From Glandiceps talaboti (taxonomy: Eukaryota; Hemichordata; Enteropneusta; Spengelidae): 64,000 nt of DNA. The translations under genes and the position numbers were made by a program. Positions 57,845 to 64,000 of this stretch are shown here, one piece after another. Numbering within the stretch: the first letter of the stretch is position 1; the number at the start of each line of letters is the position of its first letter. The notes below the pieces were generated by a model. That model was not told the origin of the DNA. It searched no databases and saw nothing but the letters and a program-made list of their open reading frames with translations. Where the stretch lies: positions 9,559,475 to 9,623,474 of the forward strand of contig NC_135554.1 of the NCBI RefSeq assembly GCF_964340395.1, written 5' to 3'.

Positions 57845-60800
57845 TTGAGGATAAGGATGATAATGATGAAGACATCCTCGTCTTTATAGCATACAAATAG
57901 ACAACTGATGCACATAATATTAAAATGGTAACTGAATACTCTTGTCAATAGCCTTAGAATCTGGTCATGTGTGGATTCTTGGCACTCGCCATTTCCCAAC
58001 CACACCTTGCATTTCACTAGTAGTGGCTGTTTACTTTAATGAATGTTCGCCCAGAAAAAAAGGCACAAATTCTTATTGGTTTTAAATTCTTTCCACTGTG
58101 AGATGAAAAGAATAATGTCACCATGTGATTAGAACCAACTCAGAGGGTTGACCTGTGTGATGTATAGTACATAATTACGATATTGAATTAGGGTTGAACA
58201 TCGCTGCGGTAATCTGCGTTTAGGTTTGAATAAATGGCTGCTAGCGAAATACCAGCTGTGGCCGTGAAAAGGCAAGAGCCAGAAATCCTCACAAAGCCAG
58301 ATTGTAGGCTACAATGTCAACTAACCCTGCATGTAAATGTAAAAGCTGTATTTGGTTAATTATACAGGGTTAGAAGATAGTCCCAACTGAACGAAGTGAC
58401 AGTATTGTAATTCGTAATATCTCTGCTGATGTTGTTATACAGATGTAATTTAGTAGCAATAAATTAGGCCACAAAACAACTTTGAATGTTCCACAGTTTA
58501 TAACAGTCCAAAGACTTACATTTGTATGCAGAGTAGTGCAGAACAATGAAGTGTTATTCTTAGTAAAGCAGCCTTTGTCAAAGAAGTTTCTCCAATGAAA
58601 TATGGTACCATTTACATTGTATGTTCAAAAGTGCCTACCGCAGGAACCAAAACACAAAAATAAAAATGACAAAATTAAAATAAACTTAAGATGTTTTGCT
58701 GTACACTGTGTGTATAAAGGAACTGTAAGCTAATCTTTGTGTCTGCTAAAATCTTTTTGTTGATATTATTACTGAATTACAATATTGTCACTTTGAGATG
58801 CTTGGAATGAAAAGATTTTTTTTTTCCTTAGGTGGAAATATAGATTATGGGTGTGTAATATTCTGTGATTCTTAAATGTTTGATTTTTGTGTCAAAGGTC
58901 GTCAACATGAAGTGATTTCAGCAGATATAGGATGGACTTCAGACAGGTAGGTGATTTAATAAAAGGCAGGGAAAGTAAGTCTGTTAGCAGATATGATGTA
59001 ATGGGATACAGTGGTGTGATGTGATGTGATGTGATGTGACATGATGTGGATTGACATAATGTGATGTGATAGGATGTGATGCCATGCCATGTTATGCTAT
59101 GTTATGTCATGTTTATGTGATTTGATTCGATGCATTACAATGTGATCCAAAATGATACTGTGGGTTTTGGTATTGTGTAACATGATTCTAATGTGTGATG
59201 TGATCTCATCTGATGCAATATGATGTGATGCAGTGTGATGTGATGCAGTATGATGTGATGCAGTGTGATGCGATGCAATGCGATGTGATGCAATGCGATG
59301 TGACATGATGTGATGTGATGTCATCCATGTGATGTTACTTTGGTGTTGTATTACAAATGTAATGATTCAAGATGTAACATGACATGATGTGATATCTCAG
59401 TATGGTATAACATGCTTATAATTTAATAATTTAATGCTATGCAATGTGATGTGATGTGATGCAATGGAATATTATGTGATGTGATGTGATGTAGTGCTAT
59501 GTGATGCAATGTGATGCGATGCAATGCAGTGTGATGTGATGTGATGCAATGTGATGTGGTACAGTGCTATGTGATGCGATGCAGTGTGATGTGATGCAAT
59601 GCAATGCGATATGATGCAATGCAATGTGATGTGATGCGATGTGATGTGATGCGATGTGATGCGATATGATATGTACCTCAATACAACAATAGACATGTGG
59701 TCATACTATACCTTTTACACACATCAGAAACTCTGAATGTCAATCATCCTCAATGTCACACATTGCATAGAAGAGATGTACCCCACATCATATATAGAGA
59801 AGATATATACAGCAGTCCATACCACAATTCCCATATTCAAATACACATATGTGAAATACTAATAATTGATTGTGTGTTTTATTCCAGCATCAAGCCATCC
59901 TTTGTCCTGGATGAACACGGCATGTGTAGAATTCCAATGATTAGAAAGAAACATGCAGAAGACAATTTCCAAACATCGATCTTCAATATTCTATCTCTTA
60001 GATTACGTGAAGGGTACACTATCAAAGATGTAGCTCTAACTAAAAGTAAGTATTCTAAATATGAAATGTGTCTATCTTTTATTGTGTAAATAAACATCAT
60101 GTCCCATGAGCTTTCGAAATACCTCACAACCCCATTTTGCTGTAATCACAATGTTTTGCAATTGAAATATCGCATAGACATCATTTTACTGTGATAACAT
60201 CAATATAATTTGTATTTGCAAAGAAATCAAAATACATTACAATGTACACACGATAGTTAATAACTAGTGAACACAATACTGTGGTTATAGACACTCAATG
60301 AATTATGGGTGATCCATAGACTAATATTGTAATTTCTCTTTTTAAGGTGACAGCCAATTAGAAGTGAGATTAGCATTACCATGGAGACACAATGTCAGAG
60401 TGGAGTACCTTGCTCTGTCGCCATGGCCAGTATCAGCTGCTAAGTGAGTATCTGTACATTGTGAATTCAAAGGTTGTATGTTGTATACCTGTGTCCAAGG
60501 TTGAGATGTGTTAAACACTCATAATATCCCATTGTTTATGAACCAAAAAAGATGACTTTTGTCACTTCTCTTTTGATGTACCCAACGTATATTGTATACA
60601 TGCATCGAGTGCATATATGTGTGTTTTTGCATTCATGTGTGCATGTGTCTGTATACATATATGTGTGTGTATATGTGTATGTATGCGCATAAATGTGTGT
60701 TGTCATGTATGTATGTATGTATGTATGTATGTATGTATGTATGTATGTATGTATGTATGTATGTATGTATGCATGCATGCATGCATGTATGTATGCATGC

Positions 60801-62597
60801 ATGTATGTATGTATGTATGTATGTATGTATATATGTATGTATGCATGCATGCATGCATGTATGTATGCATGCATGTATGTATGTATGTATGTATGTATGT
60901 ATGTATGTATGACAAATTATTTTGTAAACTCACACAGGAGAACTACCCATGTGGAGGTGACCATAGAAGGCAGCTACGAATTCCTTCATGATGTGACATG
61001 CACTACGAAACAACTACACAAGAGTATGTACAGGACTATAGTTGTCAAGAGATTCTGGCAGACACTACAAAGGTAAGTATGTACAGAACTATAGTTGTCA
61101 AGAGATTCTGGCAGACACTACAAAGGTAAGTATGTACAGAACTATAGTTGTCAAGAGATTCTGGCAGACACTACAAAGGTAAGTATGTACATGACTATAG
61201 TTGTCAAGAGATTTTGGCAGACACTACAAAGGTAAGTATGTACAGGACTATAGTTGTCAAGAGATTCTGGCAGACACTACAAAGGTAAGTATGTACAGGA
61301 CTATAGTTGTCAAGAGATTCTGGCAGACATTACAAAGGTAAGTATGTACAGAACTATAGTTGTCAAGAGATTCTGGCAGACACTACAAAGGTAAGTATGT
61401 ACAGGACTATAGTTGTCAAGAGATTCTGGCAGACACTACAAAGGTAAGTATGTACAGGACTATAGTTGTCAAGAGATTCTGGCAGACACTACAAAGGTAA
61501 GTATGTACAGGACTATAGTTGTCAAGAGATTCTGGCAGACACTACAAAGGTAAGTATGTACAGGACTATAGTTGTCAAGAGATTTTGGCAGACACTACAA
61601 AGGTAAGTATGTACAGGACTATAGTTGTCAAGAGATTCTGGCAGACACTACAAAGGTAAGTATGTACAGGACTGTAGTTGTCAAGAGATTCTGGCAGACA
61701 TTACAAAGGTAAGTATGTACAGAACTATAGTTGTCAAGAGATTCTGGCAGACACTACAAAGGTAAGTATGTACAGGACTATAGTTGTCAAGAGATTCTGG
61801 CAGACACTACAAAGGTAAGTATGTACAGGACTATAGTTGTCAAGAGATTCTGGCAGACACTACAAAGGTAAGTATGTACTGGACTATAGTTGTCAAGAGA
61901 TTCTGGCAGACACTACAAAGGTAAGTGTGTACAGGACTATAGTTGTCAAGAGATTCTGGCAGATACTACAAAGGTAAGTGTGTACAGGACTATAGTTGTC
62001 AAGAGATTCTGGCAGACACTACAAAGGTCCCAGACATGTGATTATTGTCTTTTACATAGTTCAATTACTACTGTAAACCCTATGATTGAAAGTTACAATC
62101 AGTGTATGCCCTCTAAGGCAATTTTGATATTTCACTGGGGTGTCATGCCTAGCAATTTCTAGTGTTTAAATAAAGTTTTCTTTGGGGATTGTTGCTCCTT
62201 TGTTTCCCAGAATATCATGCCCAAGTGTATACAGCAGGCCTCTTCTAAGCCTGATTTGTAAATTTTATAACTATTTGAGTATAAAGGTTAAGTTTGCACA
62301 TTGTTGGTGAATATCACTTTTCTAGGTCCCTAAAGCATGAAAAAATGCAGCTACTATGAAACCAGCCTTGCCTTTTTTTACCCTTCTTTGAAACTTCCTT
62401 TCTGATTAGCTAGACTACCATTTATTTTGTCTACAATTCAGTTTACAACAGACAGACCAAATGTTGGTACATTTGATGTCATTTGCTGCCAATCCAGCCT
62501 ATTACAACATACCAGACAGTATCAAGAAAGGTGTTCCATTATTTTACCTACCACCTAACTCTGGTACACCTGTACTTGTAGAATATGGAAGTGCAAA
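43021..62597 (+). CDS. SZT2: SZT2, KICSTOR complex subunit (N-terminal 15 exons, 3'-partial)
   Basis: SZT2 is the scaffold of KICSTOR (with KPTN, ITFG2 and KICS2), which recruits GATOR1 to lysosomes so that mTORC1 is switched off when amino acids are scarce. Fifteen phase-consistent exons give 1781 nt (593 codons plus 2 nt) of a protein that is over 3000 residues in mammals as I recall. Recognisable segments in order: [23 protein letters not shown], the LDLSPS strand, [142 protein letters not shown] and [16 protein letters not shown]. The N-terminal part resembles a VWA-like fold. Start ATG: purine at -3, and the first donor falls 33 nt later. The gene continues beyond the right edge. Confidence 0.97.
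43054..44317 (+). other. SZT2 intron 1
   Basis: It has an E-box near its start, a large GAT/GGT microsatellite, and a C-rich tract at 44140-44165. No exon is visible. Confidence 0.55.
43580..43895 (+). repeat. (GAT)n / (GGT)n / (GATCAT)n compound microsatellite
   Basis: Long ATG-phase GAT runs alternate with GGT and GATCAT blocks in SZT2 intron 1. The poly-His and poly-Ser minus-strand frames are artefacts of this repeat. Confidence 0.95.
44318..44443 (+). CDS. SZT2: SZT2 exon 2
   Basis: The acceptor is ttcattacag and the donor is TTG|gtaaga. It has 42 codons in phase 0-0, including [20 protein letters not shown], the best conserved N-terminal motif. Confidence 0.95.
44640..44813 (+). CDS. 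SZT2: SZT2 exon 3
   Basis: The acceptor is a long T tract then acag; the donor is GTT|gtaagt. It has 58 codons in phase 0-0, including [21 protein letters not shown] and FILDLSPS. Confidence 0.95.
45359..45418 (+). CDS. SZT2: SZT2 exon 4
   Basis: The acceptor is gtggttag and the donor is GAA|gtaatc (weak). It has 20 codons, [20 protein letters not shown], phase 0-0. It is poorly conserved; inclusion rests on frame, position and the fit between LDLSPS and the next exon. It could be alternative. Confidence 0.75.
45604..45740 (-). mobile_element. LINE 3'-end fragment with (TGAT)n tail
   Basis: The minus strand reads [17 protein letters not shown], then a stop, followed by about 80 bp and a (TGAT)n tail. 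It is the same family signature as the fragment at 39062, in antisense orientation in SZT2 intron 4. Confidence 0.65.
45896..45973 (+). CDS. SZT2: SZT2 exon 5
   Basis: The acceptor is tttttcacag and the donor is CCA|gtaagt. It has 26 codons in phase 0-0, [19 protein letters not shown] and LLGLIKP. Confidence 0.93.
46305..47252. mobile_element. ~950-bp element with TAGTCCCCGC ends and ~150-bp internal repeats
   Basis: TAGTCCCCGC (46305-46314) and GCGGGGACTA (47243-47252) are inverted. The internal motif CATAACTCAGACATGCTTGA recurs at about 46549, 46699, 46850 and 47001, giving a 150-151-bp period. A (GTCC)n-like tract lies near the left end. Reading frames of 82-122 residues across it are repeat translations. 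It sits in SZT2 intron 5. Confidence 0.75.
47349..47453 (+). repeat. (CTGT)n-(GT)n microsatellite
   Basis: CTGT units run to about 47405 and GT units continue to about 47453, in SZT2 intron 5. Confidence 0.95.
47631..47723 (+). CDS. SZT2: SZT2 exon 6
   Basis: The acceptor is ttctgcttag and the donor is CAG|gtaagt. It has 31 codons in phase 0-0, [20 protein letters not shown] through HARQ. Confidence 0.94.
47795..48085 (+). repeat. ~330-bp foldback dispersed repeat, copy 3
   Basis: CATGACAACGCGTGTCTATG begins it; ATACTCATGACCTAAGGG and ACCCCTTAGGTCACTCGTAT form the hairpin arms. It lies in SZT2 intron 6. Confidence 0.75.
48424..48523 (+). CDS. SZT2: SZT2 exon 7
   Basis: The acceptor is tttttacag and the donor is GAAG|gtaagt. 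It encodes [20 protein letters not shown] through CLFE, leaving in phase 1. Confidence 0.94.
48541..48805 (+). repeat. Dispersed SINE-like repeat
   Basis: It contains the string TGCTCAAAATGCTTTACAAT followed by TTACCCCTGGC, CATACAATCCATTACAGCC and GCTGGGTTGACTGAGGCACA. I recognise this as a type of interspersed repeat common in marine invertebrates, but cannot name its family. Confidence 0.5.
49144..49344 (+). CDS. SZT2: SZT2 exon 8
   Basis: The acceptor is tttattcag and the donor is GCTG|gtaagt, phase 1 to 1. It encodes a variable acidic linker and then [20 protein letters not shown]. Confidence 0.95.
49757..49977 (+). CDS. SZT2: SZT2 exon 9
   Basis: The acceptor is ttgcttgcag and the donor is CTG|gtaagt, leaving in phase 0. 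It encodes [35 protein letters not shown] and the following [11 protein letters not shown]. Confidence 0.96.
49978..50837 (+). other. SZT2 intron 9
   Basis: It contains a fragment at about 50225-50330 (GATCAATAGCTCAGTGTAGG, TTAGGCCTCG) related to the TTAA element interior, and the CCCAT repeat. Confidence 0.55.
50605..50690 (+). repeat. (CCCAT)n pentanucleotide repeat
   Basis: About 15 variable CCCAT units in SZT2 intron 9. Confidence 0.9.
50838..50937 (+). CDS. SZT2: SZT2 exon 10
   Basis: The acceptor is atccttacag and the donor is AAAG|gtatgg, leaving in phase 1. It encodes [20 protein letters not shown] and a short tail. Confidence 0.93.
53239..53262 (+). CDS. Candidate 24-nt microexon in SZT2 intron 10
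   Basis: A strong acceptor (ttattaccccctcag) and a strong donor (GTG|gtaagt) frame 24 nt. The piece is open in the phase required by exons 10 and 11 and would insert eight residues (ENLWLQFC) without shifting frame. The flanking exons align with the family without it, so if real it is optional. This may be a chance pairing of splice sites. Confidence 0.22.
54762..55262. mobile_element. Palindromic MITE, family A, copy with its left arm replaced
   Basis: The ends TTAAAGTGACCATAGGAATG and GTACAGCCACTTTAATT and the central AACTCAATACATCGCAAAA are family A. About 170 bp of unrelated sequence occupies part of the left arm. Confidence 0.7.
57783..57848 (+). repeat. (GAT)n microsatellite
   Basis: About 20 uninterrupted units in SZT2 intron 10; the poly-Asp frame is a repeat translation. 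Confidence 0.95.
58898..58946 (+). CDS. SZT2: SZT2 exon 11
   Basis: The acceptor is gtgtcaaag (weak pyrimidine tract) and the donor is ACAG|gtaggt. This 49-nt exon encodes (G)[15 protein letters not shown], entering in phase 1 and leaving in phase 2. It is supported by the phase match between exons 10 and 12. Confidence 0.85.
59005..59672 (+). repeat. Pentameric (GATGT/GATGC)n array in SZT2 intron 11
   Basis: GTGATGTGATG-type pentamers with TGCAATGCGATG variants span most of the intron, starting about 60 bp after the exon 11 donor. There is one less repetitive gap at about 59100-59200. Confidence 0.93.
59888..60045 (+). CDS. SZT2: SZT2 exon 12
   Basis: The acceptor is ttattccag and the donor is AAAA|gtaagt, leaving in phase 1. 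It encodes RKKHAEDNF and [16 protein letters not shown], a well conserved SZT2 block. Confidence 0.95.
60347..60443 (+). CDS. SZT2: SZT2 exon 13
   Basis: The acceptor is tttttaag and the donor is GCTAA|gtgagt, leaving in phase 2. It encodes [20 protein letters not shown] through SPWPVSA. Confidence 0.95.
60699..60912 (+). repeat. (TATG)n / (CATG)n microsatellite ending near the SZT2 exon 14 acceptor
   Basis: About 50 tetramers with two matching CATG-rich blocks 72 bp apart (about 60770 and 60842). The array stops only 26 bp before the exon 14 acceptor. Confidence 0.96.
60938..61072 (+). CDS. SZT2: SZT2 exon 14 (source of the 53-bp array)
   Basis: The acceptor is ctcacacag and the donor is AAAG|gtaagt, leaving in phase 2. 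It encodes [17 protein letters not shown] and [16 protein letters not shown]. Its last 50 nt (from 61023) are the first unit of an intronic tandem array. Extension past this donor reads AGG TAA, an immediate stop. Confidence 0.95.
61023..62026 (+). repeat. 53-bp tandem array spanning the SZT2 exon 14 donor, 19 copies
   Basis: The unit is the last 50 nt of exon 14 plus a 3-nt junction, repeated with exact 53-bp spacing: donors fall at 61073 + 53k for k = 0 to 17. The 19th unit ends in a changed site (gtccc). Copies differ by only a few substitutions, so expansion or homogenisation is recent. The exon and the array share the string AGTATGTA on both sides of the original donor, a plausible microhomology seed. 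Confidence 0.97.
62442..62597 (+). CDS. SZT2: SZT2 exon 15
   Basis: The acceptor is tacaattcag and the donor is GCAAA|gtaagt, leaving in phase 2. It encodes [14 protein letters not shown] and [16 protein letters not shown]. It is the last SZT2 exon in the window. Confidence 0.94.
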
Positions 62598-62863
62598 GTA
62601 AGTTATAAAACTCAGTAACTCCCTACATTTGTCTTCTAAGTTGACTGTTGGTATTAAGTATAGTCACCACAAAAATTAGTGTTGTGGCATTTCTACCCTT
62701 GTATATTAGTTTCTACATTGGAAATAATCAGTGGATGAACACAGTGCTGAAAAGTAACTGTACAATAAATGTTCAAAGTATAGTAATAGGTAACTGGGGG
62801 TTTTGACACTGTCCTGTGGCAGGTGTAAACTACAACAGGAAAAAAAGACTTCACTACCAGAAA

Positions 62864-64000
62864 TGAAATTCTTGAGACAAGAAAAAAATTCTTCACACAA
62901 GAAAAAAATTCTTGAGACAAGAATCAGTAGGTTAAGAATTGCAATTCTTGAAAATTCTAACCGATGAATTCTTATATCAAGAATTTTTTTCTTATGCCAG
63001 GTTTAGCCAAAAATCTTGTCCTAAGAACTTATTTCAAGAATATTCAAGAAAGAGAATTCTTGTCCCAAGAATATTCTCGAGAATAAATTCTTGTCTCAAG
63101 AATATTCAAGAAAGAGAATTCTTGTCCAAAGAACATTCAAGGAAAAGAATTCTTCTCCCAAGAATATTCAAGAAAAGGGAATCTTGTCCCAAGAATATTC
63201 AAGAAAGAGAATTCTTGTCCTGAGAATTATCAAGAAAAAGAATTCTTGTCCCAAGAATATTCAAGAAAGAGAATTCTTGTCCCAAGAATTTTCTAGAAAT
63301 AGAATTCTTGTCCCGAGAATTATCAAGAGAAAGAATTCTTGTCCCAAGAATATTCAAGAAAGAGAATTCTAGTCTCGAATATTGAGGAAATAGAATTCTT
63401 GTCTCAAGAATATTCAAGATAAAGAATTCTTGTGCCAAGAATATTCAAGAAATAGAATTCTTGTCCCAAGAATATTCAAGAAATAGAATTCTTGTCCCAA
63501 GAATATTCAAGAAATAGAATTCTTGTCCCAAGAATATTCAAGAAAGAGAATTCTTGTCCCAAGAATATTCAAGAAATAGAATTCTTGTCCCAAGAATTTT
63601 CAAGCAATAGAATTCTTGTTCCAAGAATATTCACGCCACAGAATTCTTGCCCCAAGAATATTCAAGAAAGAGAATTCTTGGCCCAAGAATATTCAAGAAA
63701 AAGAATTCTTGTCTCAAGAATAATCAAGAAATAGAATTCTTGTCCCAAGAATATTCAAGAAGGAGAATTCTTGTCCCAGGAATTTTCAAGAAAGAGAATT
63801 CTTGTGCCAAGAATATTCAAGAAAAAGAATTCTTGTGCCAAGAATATTCAAGAAATAGAATTCTTGTCCCAAGAATATTCAAGAAAGAGAATTCTTGTCT
63901 CAAGAATATTCAAGAAAAAGAATTCTTGTCTCAAGAATATTCAAGAAAAAGAATTCTTGTCTCAAGAATAATCAAGAAATAGAATTCTTGTCCCAAGAAT
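62864..64000 (+). repeat. 31-bp self-complementary tandem array running off the window
   Basis: The unit combines CAAGAATATTCAAGAAA and AGAATTCTTGTCC. It contains the palindromes GAATATTC and AGAATTCT, so each unit can fold back. The head to about 63010 is degenerate; over 30 units follow. The 31-bp unit lacks stops in all three plus frames, giving long SQEYSRKRILVPRIF-like frames that are not genes. Confidence 0.96.

Larger units (their letters stand above)
50938..58897 (+). other. SZT2 intron 10 (8 kb)
   Basis: It includes a ~110-bp repeat with TACCTTGTACAG at 51210-51420 and a (GT)n tract at about 53016-53068. Three TTATGTTATGGTGGT-like units lie at 53840-54060. It also holds the disrupted family A MITE and a GAT tract. 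A 97-residue frame (56536-56829) has no recognisable features. No embedded gene is seen. Confidence 0.55.

Noticed and set aside
60536-61076. Poly (Met-Tyr-Val-Cys) and (His-Thr-Tyr-Ile) frames
   Set aside because: Translation of (TATG)n; only the distal part of the plus-strand frame (60938-61072) is real SZT2 exon 14.
62939-63982. Overlapping 66-111-residue Lys/Arg/Ile/Ser-rich frames on the plus strand
   Set aside because: All three frames translate the same 31-bp satellite unit; no start context or domain.

Overview
The window is intron-rich nuclear DNA from an invertebrate animal. It is AT-rich, with phase-consistent GT-AG introns, dense microsatellites and minisatellites, a tRNA-derived SINE, LINE 3' ends and many MITE-like foldback elements. 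I cannot fix the phylum. A marine deuterostome or lophotrochozoan fits. An amphioxus is a candidate only because I recall exon/intron-boundary minisatellites having been reported there; this is unverified.

Three protein-coding genes can be read exon by exon. (1) CARM1/PRMT4 (+, 3520-29137): 11 exons encoding the last 509 residues of this arginine methyltransferase; its 5' exons lie upstream of the window. (2) MED8 (-, 36385-42830): a complete 8-exon, 249-residue Mediator head subunit. (3) SZT2 (+, from 43021 past the right edge): 15 exons and 593 full codons of the N-terminus of the KICSTOR subunit. CARM1 and MED8 converge. MED8 and SZT2 are head-to-head with 190 bp between their start codons, as the human orthologues are also arranged as neighbours.

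Layout: 1-3.5 kb intron with repeats; 3.5-29.1 kb CARM1, carrying a 30-bp satellite (4.6-5.9 kb), a 3.4-kb TTAA-flanked non-autonomous DNA element (14.3-17.7 kb) and several palindromic MITEs; 29.1-36.4 kb gene-free, including a ~297-nt mirror polypurine tract; 36.4-42.8 kb MED8, with a broken Mutator-like transposase fragment in intron 5; 42.8-43.0 kb bidirectional promoter; 43.0-64 kb SZT2, ending in a 31-bp self-complementary array that runs off the window.

The most unusual signal is a recurrent type of tandem duplication. At six of the readable 5' splice sites the last part of an exon plus its donor site is repeated into the following intron: CARM1 exons at 9683, 11579, 19091, 19573 and 23846, and the SZT2 exon at 60938. 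A seventh array spans the MED8 stop codon. The SZT2 case is extreme: 19 copies at an exact 53-bp spacing, 18 of them with a GTAAG donor. All lie at exon 3' ends; I found none at acceptors.
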